Of a DNA stretch of 64,000 nt, positions 16,965 to 24,469 are shown one piece after another. The notes beneath the pieces are model-generated. The model saw nothing but the letters and a program-made list of their open reading frames with translations, was not told the origin of the DNA and searched no databases. A program made the position numbers and the translations under genes. Each line of letters starts with the position of its first letter. The first letter of the stretch is position 1. Origin of the DNA: Alphaproteobacteria bacterium (GTDB taxonomy: Bacteria > Pseudomonadota > Alphaproteobacteria > Micropepsales > Micropepsaceae); NCBI GenBank assembly GCA_947473475.1, contig CANJBZ010000008.1:45904-109903 (forward strand). Reading direction: 5' to 3'.

Positions 16965-18881
16965 ATGCGGAAAATGCAGGGTCTGAAAACAAAACTGCTT
17001 GGGATGGTGGCGGTCGCGGCAACGGCGCTGGCGATCGGATTGACGGCCCATGCCCAGGGACAACAGCAGGTTCTCGTCATCCAGGGCGGGACGCTGATCG
17101 ATGGCAATGGCGGGGCGCCGGTGCCGAATTCGGTCATTGTTATCCAGGGTAATCGCATCACCGCGGCGGGCCGCGCTGGAGCCGTTCAGGTGCCTGCGGG
17201 TGCAACCGTCATCAACGCCACGGGCAAATGGATCACGCCCGGCCTGATCGATTCCATGGCGATCGGCTATTGGATGTATGGCGAAGCCTATCTCCATTTC
17301 GGCGTTACTTCGACCGTGATGAATGTCGCCCGGGGGGACCAGGGACTGGCCGAGCGCGACGCCATCAATCATGGGATTTACGAAGGCCCGCGGCTGTTTC
17401 AGACCGTCGTCGATCCCGGTGGACGCATCCTGAAGACACCGGACGAAGCACGCGCCCGCGCGAAGGCGATTCTTGCGATGGGCGCCGACGTTCTCGGCGC
17501 CGCTGACGGCGATGCGCCGCCGGAGGTTTTCGCCGCTTATGCCGATGAGGGCCACAAGGCCGGCAAAGGTGTCATGTTTCGCTGTGTCGGTCCGCAAACA
17601 CGCGGCAAATCCTGCGCCCTGGCCGGCGCCGACGTGATGCTGCACACCGGTCTTGCAGGCGTCGAAATGAACCGCGATCCGGAGAAGTGGAAGGATTATG
17701 TCGGTCTGCCGCCGGACGTCTATTGCGACATGGATCCGGCCAAAGAGAAGGACATGGTCGCCTTTCTTGCCGCGCATAACACGGCCGTCGTGCCAAATCT
17801 GATTGCCGCCGACCGCGGCTTTCCCTCGAGCTGGAAGCGGCTTCAGCAGGAAGATCGCGAGCTGCTTTCCAATCGCGACCTGCGCACCTATTACCCCGAG
17901 TCTGTGGTGCAGGAGCTGATGGACAATGTGAGATCGCCAGAGGAGTTTCTGACGCCGGACCAGATTGCGCTTCGCGCCTGCGGTTATGCGAACCACGTCA
18001 AATTTATCGGCGACCTCATCGCGGCGGGCGGACACGCATTGGTGTCGATGGACGACCCGCAGTCCGCGCCGGGTCTGGGCGTGCTGCAGGAAATGTCCGC
18101 ATTCCAGGAAGACGCGCACGTGGCGCCGATGAAGATCATTCAATCGGCGACCAAATGGCCGGCCGAGCACTATCACCTGAAGGATGTCGGCACCATCGAA
18201 GCCGGTAAGCTCGCCGATCTGGTCATCCTCAGCGCCGATCCGGCGCGCGACATCATGAACATGCGCAAGATCGATGACGTCATCAAGGACGGCCATGTGG
18301 TGGACCGCAATTTCCACCCCTCGTATCGCGGCGGGATGTTCGCCAATGACCGGGCGAGTACCGACGTTGCCCCGGTCAGCGATCTTCCGTTCGCTGCCGC
18401 AGTCAAACAGTTGCCGGCGCGCGGACAGAACGATCCCAAGCCTTACATGACCGTCACAGGGCCCAACGGCAATCCGGTGGGCATCCTTCCCGGCGTCGCC
18501 GAAGTGCGCAGAGCAGGCTTCGGTCCGGTTCAGGATTTTGCCGTCTCGCCAACTCCGGGAATTGAGGCGATCGCGCCGACGACGGTCATCCAGGGTTCGG
18601 GCGACACCACCGTGACTTTAACGGGCGTCAATTTCGTCAAGCGCTCGGTTGTCTATGTCAATGGCGACGTGGTTCCGACGATCGTCGACAGCACAACGAA
18701 AGTGCATTTCGTGCTGCCGGCGGGAAAATTTGGCGACGCCGGAAAGCTGCATGTGATGGTGAAAAATCCGCAGCCGCTGACCAATCCGCGATGGGGCGAC
18801 ACGTCCAATATGGCGCATATCCTGGTGCCATACGCCTTCTCAACGGAGTTGGCCCGGCCTGCGAATAGGGCTGCGGAGTAA
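16965..18881 (+). CDS. Secreted amidohydrolase-like protein with IPT/TIG domain, metal site degenerate
   Basis: A 638-residue exported protein with a signal peptide (LLGMVAVAATALAIGLTAHA). It has the amidohydrolase composite beta-sandwich frame (IQGGTLIDGNGGAPVPNSVI ... GKWITPGLID and, near the end, GTIEAGKLADLVILSADP) around a TIM-barrel-like centre, then an IPT/TIG-like Ig domain (about 530-630). Where metal-dependent relatives have the HxH ligand pair after GLID, this one has SMAIGYW. The usual barrel Lys and the paired His also look absent, while a late Asp remains (MDDP). It may be a pseudoenzyme or binding protein. GGGAGG lies eight bases before the ATG. Confidence 0.75.
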   Translation: MRKMQGLKTKLLGMVAVAATALAIGLTAHAQGQQQVLVIQGGTLIDGNGGAPVPNSVIVIQGNRITAAGRAGAVQVPAGATVINATGKWITPGLIDSMAIGYWMYGEAYLHFGVTSTVMNVARGDQGLAERDAINHGIYEGPRLFQTVVDPGGRILKTPDEARARAKAILAMGADVLGAADGDAPPEVFAAYADEGHKAGKGVMFRCVGPQTRGKSCALAGADVMLHTGLAGVEMNRDPEKWKDYVGLPPDVYCDMDPAKEKDMVAFLAAHNTAVVPNLIAADRGFPSSWKRLQQEDRELLSNRDLRTYYPESVVQELMDNVRSPEEFLTPDQIALRACGYANHVKFIGDLIAAGGHALVSMDDPQSAPGLGVLQEMSAFQEDAHVAPMKIIQSATKWPAEHYHLKDVGTIEAGKLADLVILSADPARDIMNMRKIDDVIKDGHVVDRNFHPSYRGGMFANDRASTDVAPVSDLPFAAAVKQLPARGQNDPKPYMTVTGPNGNPVGILPGVAEVRRAGFGPVQDFAVSPTPGIEAIAPTTVIQGSGDTTVTLTGVNFVKRSVVYVNGDVVPTIVDSTTKVHFVLPAGKFGDAGKLHVMVKNPQPLTNPRWGDTSNMAHILVPYAFSTELARPANRAAE

Positions 18882-18905
18882 GCCAAATCGCTAGCGGACA
18901 ATCGA

Positions 18906-18935
18906 GCAGCCGCCGCAGATTGCTGCGGCGGCTGC
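18906..18935. terminator. Strong hairpin after the amidohydrolase-like gene
   Basis: GCAGCCGCCGCAG (18906-18918) pairs perfectly with CTGCGGCGGCTGC (18923-18935) across a 4-base loop, 25 bases after the stop. No T-run follows, so termination may need Rho, or the hairpin may protect the 3' end. Confidence 0.55.
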
Positions 18936-18959
18936 TGCCTATGGGTGAGAGCCGGCGGT

Positions 18960-18987
18960 TGCGAAGTTCTTGAATTTTACGCAGGCC
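18960..18987 (+). repeat. 28-base dyad repeat, copy 3 (diverged end)
   Basis: TGCGAAGTTCTTGAATTTT is identical to copy 1 over 19 bases, then diverges (ACGCAGG in place of GCACAGAGG). It closes the insertion-like stretch before doxX. Confidence 0.65.
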
Positions 18988-19013
18988 CAAAACACGGGGG
19001 CGCGGCCGAAAGC

Positions 19014-19454
19014 TCAGCGCCGTCCCGATCGCCTGCCGTAATGGCCCCGCGGTCTGGCGTGGTCCATACCGAAGCGGCCGGAGCCTGTTCCAATCAGCAC
19101 GAGCAAACCGCCGGCGATCGCGATGTCGCGCGCGAAGATGTCGTAATCGGCATTGCGCGCCACTTCCGCTTTCAGGTGCCAGAAATCGTGCAGCGTCACC
19201 GCCAAGCCGATTGTCACCACGAATAACAGAAAGGCGCCGGCGCGCGTCCATAATCCCAGCAGCAGCGAAAGACACCCGAGCACAGCGCCCGCAAGCGCGA
19301 GCGCGAGAACGATCTGAGGAGCCGGGATGTTCTTCATGGTCAGAAGAACGGCGGTTGTGTTCCAGCCGAGCGCGTGGCGATACGCCTGGTCAAGAAAAAA
19401 CCAGGCGATGACCCAACGGCCAAAGAGCGGCGCAAGCGATTCCGCGAGCGGCAT
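19014..19454 (-). CDS. DoxX family membrane protein
   Basis: A 146-residue protein with four predicted membrane helices and the DoxX-type layout (GRWVIAWFFLDQAYRHAL at the start, LGLWTRAGAFLLFVVTIGLA in the middle, HDFWHL). Family members are small inner-membrane proteins of mostly unknown or redox-related role. It lies downstream of fliI-fliJ on the same strand, about 90 bases after fliJ, and may be read through from it, but has no evident flagellar function. Confidence 0.8.
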   Translation of the reverse strand: MPLAESLAPLFGRWVIAWFFLDQAYRHALGWNTTAVLLTMKNIPAPQIVLALALAGAVLGCLSLLLGLWTRAGAFLLFVVTIGLAVTLHDFWHLKAEVARNADYDIFARDIAIAGGLLVLIGTGSGRFGMDHARPRGHYGRRSGRR

Positions 19455-19547
19455 GACGGCATCCTCAATCCGCCTCCAAGATAGGAGGCGCAGAGTAGAG
19501 CCGTCGTTTTAGCTGATTCGGCGAACGCGGGGGCGTTGGCCCCTTTT

Positions 19548-19979
19548 TTATCCCGCCTGCCGCGCGGTGTGCTTGCGCAGATGGCGAACCATCGCCAGCT
19601 CGTCCAGCCGCGATTGCTGCGCGCGGCCTTCCGCTTCCGTGGCCCGGCGCACACGTTCTTCTTCCGCCAGCTCGAAGCTTTTCAAATCCTGAAAAGCCGC
19701 CGACAAATCGTCCTGCTGCGCGGAGCGTTCACGTTCCAGCTCGGACATCGTGGTGCGGATGTTCTTCCGCCGCACCTCAATGGATTGCAGGAAGCTTGGG
19801 AAAGCCAGACGGCCGATGTCGGAATCCGCGGCCCGCTGTTTTTCGCGCACCACCGAATCTTCCAGATCCTGAAGCTTACGCTCCAGATCCGACTTCATTT
19901 CGTCCAGCGTTGCGAGACGGCGTTTCAGCTCGTCCACACGAAAGCGCTTCAAGCGCAAAAGCGAACCACGACGTTTCAT
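19548..19979 (-). CDS. fliJ: Flagellar export protein FliJ
   Basis: FliJ is the central stalk of the flagellar export ATPase and an escort for chaperones. The 143-residue protein is almost entirely charged coiled coil (RRLATLDEMKSDLERKLQDL, SELERERSAQQDDLSAAFQD), the usual length and character of FliJ. It starts 7 bases after the fliI stop on the same strand, the standard fliI-fliJ arrangement. Confidence 0.85.
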   Translation of the reverse strand: MKRRGSLLRLKRFRVDELKRRLATLDEMKSDLERKLQDLEDSVVREKQRAADSDIGRLAFPSFLQSIEVRRKNIRTTMSELERERSAQQDDLSAAFQDLKSFELAEEERVRRATEAEGRAQQSRLDELAMVRHLRKHTARQAG

Positions 19980-19986
19980 TCGGCCA

Positions 19987-21318
19987 TTACCTCTTTGTCG
20001 GCGCAGCTTCCATGATTTTGCTTAAGGTCACGTAACCGTCCTCAAGCGAGGTGCGCTCGTCTTTCGACTGCGTGAGAAATGCTTCAATGTTCGGATATAA
20101 CTGCATGGCGGCATCGACTTCGGGATTGGTCCCCGCGCGATACGCGCCAAGGCGGATCAGCTCCGCCATATCTTCATAGGTGGCAAGCTGCTGGCGCGCC
20201 TGCTGCACAAGGATCTGCTCGGGCGGCGAATTGCACGCCGGCATGGCGCGCGACACCGACTTTAAGATGTTGATCGCCGGAAAGCGTCCGCGCTCCGCGA
20301 TGGAGCGTTCAAGCACGATATGGCCGTCCAAAATCCCACGCACCGCATCGGAAATCGGCTCGTTATGGTCATCGCCCTCCACCAGGACGGTAAAGAGACC
20401 CGTGATGCTGCCTGGGCTTCCGGCGCGTCCGGGACCGGCGCGCTCCAGCAGCCGTGGCAGCTCGGCAAATACGGTCGGTGTGTAACCTTTGGATGCGGGC
20501 GGCTCGCCCGCCGACAGACCGATCTCGCGCTGCGCCATCGCAAAGCGCGTTACCGAGTCCATCATCAGCAGAACCTGCAAGCCTTGATCGCGGAAATATT
20601 CGGCGGTCGCCATCGCCACGAAGGCGGCCTGCTTGCGTGTCAACGGCGCCTCGTCGGAGGTCGCCGCAACAATGACGCTTCTGCGCAGGCCTTCCTCGCC
20701 AAGATCGTCTTCGATGAATTCCTTCAGCTCGCGCCCGCGCTCGCCAACCAGCGCGATGACCGTGACATCGGCCGAGGTGTTGCGGGCGAGCATGGCAAGC
20801 AGCGTCGACTTGCCGACGCCCGAGCCCGCGAAGATGCCCATGCGCTGCCCCTCGCAGCAGGTGAGAAAAGTATTGAGTGCGCGCACACCCAAATCGAGTT
20901 TGCCGCCCACCCTGGAACGCTCATAGGCCGATGGCGGCTGTGCCCTTAAGGGATAAGGCTGCATCCCGCAGCCGAGCGCGCCCTTCCCGTCCGTCGGGCG
21001 GCCAAAAGCGTCGATGACCCGGCCGAGCCATGCGTGGCTTGGAAAAATGGCGGAGCTACCCTCATCGAAGGTCGCCCTGGCCCCCAATGTCATGCCTTCA
21101 AGCTGGCCGAACGGCATCGCAAGCGCACGCCCGTCGCGGAAACCGACCACTTCGCAGGGGGTTTCCCGCCCGTCAGCGCCGGCAATCCGCACCCGGCCGC
21201 CCAGACCGATGGCGCCCGAAGCACCCGTCACTTCAATCAGCAGCCCCTCGACGCGGGCCACCCGGCCAAAGCGGGTCAGCCGGGGTATGGCGCCGAAATT
21301 TTCGATCAAAGCCTGCAA
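19987..21318 (-). CDS. fliI: Flagellum-specific export ATPase FliI
   Basis: FliI is the hexameric ATPase that energises unfolding and loading of flagellar export substrates. Walker A is GSGVGKS (about residue 160) in the context GIFAGSGVGKSTLLAMLARN; Walker B is VLLMMDSVTRFA; the catalytic region GERGRELKEF and the family signature ASKGYTPTVFAELPRLLERA are present. I place the start at TTG 21318, where GAGGGG lies seven bases upstream and the product becomes MQALIENFGAIPRL, 443 residues, the usual size. An in-frame ATG 57 bases earlier (21375) lacks a ribosome site. The gene is divergent from ctrA. Confidence 0.93.
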   Translation of the reverse strand: MQALIENFGAIPRLTRFGRVARVEGLLIEVTGASGAIGLGGRVRIAGADGRETPCEVVGFRDGRALAMPFGQLEGMTLGARATFDEGSSAIFPSHAWLGRVIDAFGRPTDGKGALGCGMQPYPLRAQPPSAYERSRVGGKLDLGVRALNTFLTCCEGQRMGIFAGSGVGKSTLLAMLARNTSADVTVIALVGERGRELKEFIEDDLGEEGLRRSVIVAATSDEAPLTRKQAAFVAMATAEYFRDQGLQVLLMMDSVTRFAMAQREIGLSAGEPPASKGYTPTVFAELPRLLERAGPGRAGSPGSITGLFTVLVEGDDHNEPISDAVRGILDGHIVLERSIAERGRFPAINILKSVSRAMPACNSPPEQILVQQARQQLATYEDMAELIRLGAYRAGTNPEVDAAMQLYPNIEAFLTQSKDERTSLEDGYVTLSKIMEAAPTKR

Positions 21319-21375
21319 AAATATCCCCTCGAAAAACCATTCGGGGGCAGATCGAGCCCACCTGTTACTGGGCAT

Positions 21376-21576
21376 TTTGCAGCAGAGGCTTTAAGTCGCG
21401 GTAAACTTAACGAGCCGAATCAATAAGATATTGCCGAGACGACTGATTTCGGAGGGTTATTGGCCGAAGGTAAGTCTTGTTAAGATTAGAAAGCTCCTTT
21501 TAACCATTTTCGTTTAGGGTTCTTGCGTTAACGAGGTCGGCCCGCTGGGGCCGCCCGGCAAGGGGATTTCCGCACA
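21376..21576. promoter_or_regulatory. Divergent fliI/ctrA regulatory region
   Basis: This 201-base gap holds several TTAA half-sites of the CtrA type (21391, 21407, 21480, 21500 as TTAACC, 21528), an imperfect TTAA-N7-TAAA at 21391-21405, and a GAATC site (21417-21421), a GANTC sequence that CcrM methylates in Caulobacter relatives. The Caulobacter ctrA promoter region likewise combines a GANTC site with CtrA autoregulatory sites. No perfect TTAA-N7-TTAA box is present here. Confidence 0.55.
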
Positions 21577-22269
21577 ATGCGCGTGCTTTTGATCGAAGAC
21601 GACAGCGCGATGGCTCGTAGCATCGAGCTCATGCTGCGCTCTGAAGGCTTGAACGTCTACACAACCGACCTGGGCGAGGAAGGCATCGACCTCGGAAAGC
21701 TGTACGACTACGACATCATCGTACTCGACCTTCAGTTGCCGGACATGAGCGGGTACGAGGTCCTCAAGGCCTTGCGCTTGGCGAAGATCCAAACGCCCAT
21801 TCTCATTCTGTCGGGCAACGCGATCGTCGAAGCGAAGGTCAAAGCTTTGGGCTTTGGCGCCGACGACTATATGACCAAGCCCTTCCACAAGGACGAGCTG
21901 GTCGCGCGCATCCAGGCGGTTGTGCGCCGCTCCAAGGGGCATTCGCAGTCCGTCATCACGACGGGCAAGCTCACCGTCAATCTTGACGCCAAGACGGTCG
22001 AGGTCGATGGCCAGCGCGTACACCTGACGGGCAAGGAATACCAAATGCTGGAGCTGCTTTCGCTCCGCAAAGGCACCACGCTTACCAAGGAGATGTTCCT
22101 CAATCATCTCTATGGCGGTATGGACGAGCCGGAACTGAAAATCATCGACGTGTTCATCTGTAAGCTGCGCAAGAAGCTGGCTGTCGCCTGCAATGGCGAG
22201 CATTACATCGAAACCGTTTGGGGCCGCGGTTATGTGCTGCGTGATCCCGACGAGAAGATTGCGGCCTGA
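21577..22269 (+). CDS. ctrA: Cell cycle response regulator CtrA
   Basis: CtrA is the essential OmpR-type master regulator of the alphaproteobacterial cell cycle and of early flagellar genes. The 230-residue protein has a receiver with the acidic pair EDD (7-9), phosphorylated Asp51 in [13 protein letters not shown], and Lys in TKPFHKDE, then a winged-helix domain with the highly conserved [20 protein letters not shown] and [13 protein letters not shown]. It is phosphorylated through CckA and ChpT; chpT is 0.6 kb downstream. A perfect 14-bp hairpin follows the gene. Confidence 0.97.
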   Translation: MRVLLIEDDSAMARSIELMLRSEGLNVYTTDLGEEGIDLGKLYDYDIIVLDLQLPDMSGYEVLKALRLAKIQTPILILSGNAIVEAKVKALGFGADDYMTKPFHKDELVARIQAVVRRSKGHSQSVITTGKLTVNLDAKTVEVDGQRVHLTGKEYQMLELLSLRKGTTLTKEMFLNHLYGGMDEPELKIIDVFICKLRKKLAVACNGEHYIETVWGRGYVLRDPDEKIAA

Positions 22270-22287
22270 TTTTACAGGGCTGGGCAA

Positions 22288-22320
22288 CGAAAGGCGCGGG
22301 AGACCATCCCGCGCCTTTCG
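22288..22320. terminator. Bidirectional terminator hairpin between ctrA and the response regulator gene
   Basis: CGAAAGGCGCGGGA (22288-22301) pairs perfectly with TCCCGCGCCTTTCG (22307-22320) across a 5-base loop, between two converging genes. The T-run is short (CGTTTC). Confidence 0.7.
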
Positions 22321-22377
22321 CGTTTCAGGCATCAAGACGGGACGACGGGAAATTTTTCTCGCCGCACCGACGGCGTC

Positions 22378-22749
22378 TCAGGCGGCAATCAGTCCGGCTT
22401 CGATGAACTTGGCTTCGACGATTTCGCGGTCCACGGGCTTAAGCAGGTACTCATTGGCGCCGGCGCCGATCGCTTCGGTGATATGGACGATGTCGTTTTC
22501 GGTCGTACAGTAGACGATCACGGGTTTGGCGCCGAACGGCTCGCGCCGCAGCGCACGCAGAAATTCGATGCCCGACATCGCGGGCATGTTCCAATCGAGC
22601 AGGATGGCGTCGGGCATGTTGCGCCGGCAGAGGTCCAGAGCGGCCGTGCCATCTTCAGCTTCATCGGCCGAAAATTGCAGCTCTTCCAAAATCTTGCGCG
22701 CGATTTTCCGGAAAATCCGGCTGTCGTCGACGATCAGGCACTGCTTCAT
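22378..22749 (-). CDS. Single-domain response regulator (CheY-like)
   Basis: A 123-residue stand-alone receiver beginning MKQCLIVDDSRIFRKIARKI, with the acidic pair at 8-9, phosphorylated Asp52 in AILLDWNMPAMSG, and the conserved Lys in YLLKPVD. ATG 22749 is the right start, as residues upstream in the frame are not protein-like and this begins the fold. It sits just downstream of chpT on the same strand, so it may take phosphate from that phosphotransferase or from a chemotaxis kinase. It does not look like CpdR or DivK closely enough to name. Confidence 0.88.
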   Translation of the reverse strand: MKQCLIVDDSRIFRKIARKILEELQFSADEAEDGTAALDLCRRNMPDAILLDWNMPAMSGIEFLRALRREPFGAKPVIVYCTTENDIVHITEAIGAGANEYLLKPVDREIVEAKFIEAGLIAA

Positions 22750-22835
22750 GACGAATCCCTTCCCGTTCAGGGGACCATCACTGTGATGCAATCCGGTAAA
22801 TACGGCCTGAAGCGCCGGGCGCGCTCCTGCAATTT

Positions 22836-23450
22836 TCAGCTTGCCGCGAAGCAAACCTCGTTGGGAGCAGCGGTGACCTGAAGCTTGGTGTTGAGCGTCT
22901 TGGTCAATTGATAGGTCAGGTATGATTGAATGGAGCGGCCGTCGAGCGCGCCGGCAGGCTCGCCCTGCAGGGTGCGCTCCGTTTCCGAAGTAAACTTGAT
23001 GGTCGTCCCGGTTGCGATGACGCGAAATCCCGGCTTGGCGCCTTCGGTGGTGTCGACCGTCACGCGCCCGCCACGCGGCAGGCAATCGGCCGCGCTTAGA
23101 ACCGCATTCATCAGCAACTTGGCCCAATCCTTCGGCCAATTTGCCGCATGCGCCTGCCACAACAATTCGACTTTGCCGCCCTTCAACAGCCCCGCCATGA
23201 TGCGGCCAATTTCGGACAAATCCAGTTCGGCCCCGGCGGAACCTGCGGCGCCGAACGCGATCCGCGCAAATTGCAGCCTGGCTGCAGCCTGTTCGGCACT
23301 TACCGCTATCAGTTTCAGCGCATCGGCACGCATCGCAAGATCGGTTTCGTCCTCGAGCACTTCGAGTCCGTTGACCACCGCGCCTACCGGGCTCACAAGG
23401 TCATGACAAACCCTGGACACCAAAAGCGCCGCGAAATCGAGATCGTTCAT
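22836..23450 (-). CDS. chpT: Histidine phosphotransferase ChpT
   Basis: ChpT relays phosphate from the hybrid kinase CckA to CtrA and CpdR. The 204-residue protein has the dimerisation helix with the phosphorylated His in VCHDLVSPVGAVVNGLEVL (His16) and a degenerate histidine-kinase-like ATPase fold that lacks the ATP-binding boxes. I prefer ATG 23450, preceded by AAGGG, over the upstream in-frame ATG 23474. It forms an operon with the downstream receiver gene and has a perfect CtrA box upstream. Confidence 0.92.
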   Translation of the reverse strand: MNDLDFAALLVSRVCHDLVSPVGAVVNGLEVLEDETDLAMRADALKLIAVSAEQAAARLQFARIAFGAAGSAGAELDLSEIGRIMAGLLKGGKVELLWQAHAANWPKDWAKLLMNAVLSAADCLPRGGRVTVDTTEGAKPGFRVIATGTTIKFTSETERTLQGEPAGALDGRSIQSYLTYQLTKTLNTKLQVTAAPNEVCFAAS

Positions 23451-23521
23451 GTCCAGGCCCTTGGTGTTCAACATGGCAAATGCGACTCATTGTTTCAGAC
23501 CGTCAGTTTGGGCCGCGCTGC

Positions 23522-23536
23522 TTAACGATGTCTTAA
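23522..23536. promoter_or_regulatory. Perfect CtrA-binding box between chpT and cysQ
   Basis: TTAACGATGTCTTAA is an exact TTAA-N7-TTAA match, 72 bases upstream of chpT and 24 bases upstream of cysQ. A GAATC (GANTC) methylation-type site lies 7 bases away at 23543-23547. The site could let CtrA control its own phosphodonor ChpT. Confidence 0.65.
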
Positions 23537-23559
23537 AAATTGGAATCTAAGTGTAACCG

Positions 23560-24354
23560 ATGACAAAATCTCTCTCCGAACTCGCCGCCGATCTGGCCGC
23601 CATCGCCCACGAGGCAGGGCAGCTTATTCTCAAACATTATGCTGCCGGAACAGAGGCCCGCATCAAAGACGACGCTTCGCCCGTCACGGCGGCCGATGAA
23701 GAGGCAGAAGCCCTTATCCTGAAGCGCCTTGCGCACGTGGCGGCAGGCATACCCATCGTCGCCGAAGAAGAAGTCGCAGCGGGACGCATGCCATCGGTGG
23801 GGGAAAAGTTCTTTCTGGTCGATCCTCTGGACGGCACGAAGGAGTTCATCAAGCGCAACGGCGAATTCACCGTGAATATCGCGCTGATCGACAAAGGCCG
23901 CGCCATCTGCGGCGTCGTGCTGGCGCCCGCCAAAGAACGCATGTGGATCGGCGATGGCGCCAATGGCGCGTTTGAACTGCCGGCCCCGGAAAACCAACCG
24001 CTGAATCTGCAGAGCGCCAAACCCATCCACGCGCGCAAAGGGCCGCCCGAAGGTTTGATTGCCATCGGCAGCCGCAGTCATCGCGATGCGAAGACCGACG
24101 AATATCTGGCCGCGTTCAAGGTCGCCGATATGGTCGCCGCCGGTTCGTCGTTGAAGTTCTGTCTCGTCGCCACCGGCGAAGCGGACATTTATCCGCGGAC
24201 CGGCCGCACGATGGAATGGGACACGGCCGCCGGACAGGCCGTCCTGGAAGCCGCGGGAGGCACGGTAAAAAAGCTCGACGGTACGCCCTTCCTTTATGGA
24301 AAGGCGTCGGAAGGCTTCGCCAATCCCTTCTTCGTCGCGCGCGGGCAGGAATAG
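23560..24354 (+). CDS. cysQ: 3'(2'),5'-bisphosphate nucleotidase CysQ
   Basis: Inositol monophosphatase-family enzyme that hydrolyses 3'-phosphoadenosine 5'-phosphate, a by-product of sulfate assimilation, to AMP. The 264-residue protein has the metal-binding motifs in order: ASPVTAADEEAE, the EEE cluster in PIVAEEEVAAG, DPLDGTKEF and the carboxy-terminal MEWDTAAGQAVLEAAGG. It is divergent from chpT. A 105-base two-hairpin repeat follows. Confidence 0.93.
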   Translation: MTKSLSELAADLAAIAHEAGQLILKHYAAGTEARIKDDASPVTAADEEAEALILKRLAHVAAGIPIVAEEEVAAGRMPSVGEKFFLVDPLDGTKEFIKRNGEFTVNIALIDKGRAICGVVLAPAKERMWIGDGANGAFELPAPENQPLNLQSAKPIHARKGPPEGLIAIGSRSHRDAKTDEYLAAFKVADMVAAGSSLKFCLVATGEADIYPRTGRTMEWDTAAGQAVLEAAGGTVKKLDGTPFLYGKASEGFANPFFVARGQE

Positions 24355-24362
24355 CGCGCCCG

Positions 24363-24469
24363 CTAGAGCATGATCTGATTAGATTGAATCAGATCATGCT
24401 CTAGATTCGTTAGTTTGCCGCGCAATCTAGCGGCGAACCGGCGTCCACTTCGCCGGATTGCGCTTTAAG
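24363..24469. repeat. Two-hairpin intergenic repeat, copy A
   Basis: Arm 1 is an 18-base palindrome (CTAGAGCATGATCTGATT and its complement around AGATTG). Arm 2 pairs CGGCGAA with TTCGCCG inside an outer GC(G)CAATC/GATTGCGC stem. Copies B (52906) and C (54208) carry matching base-pair changes (CTGAT/ATCAG here, CCGAT/ATCGG there; CGGCGAA/TTCGCCG here, CGACGAA/TTCGTCG there). Its right end supplies the stop codon of the adaptor gene. Confidence 0.85.

Noticed and set aside
16890..18317. Long minus-strand frame (475 codons) opposite the amidohydrolase-like gene
   Set aside because: It is a shadow of the high-GC coding strand: no ribosome site, His/Arg-rich composition, and the plus-strand product has a signal peptide and recognised domains.
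19528..19552. GGGGC-GTTG-GCCCC followed by TTTTTT between fliJ and doxX
   Set aside because: It points in the plus direction, where no gene ends, and the stem is only 5 bp; on the minus strand there is no T-run.
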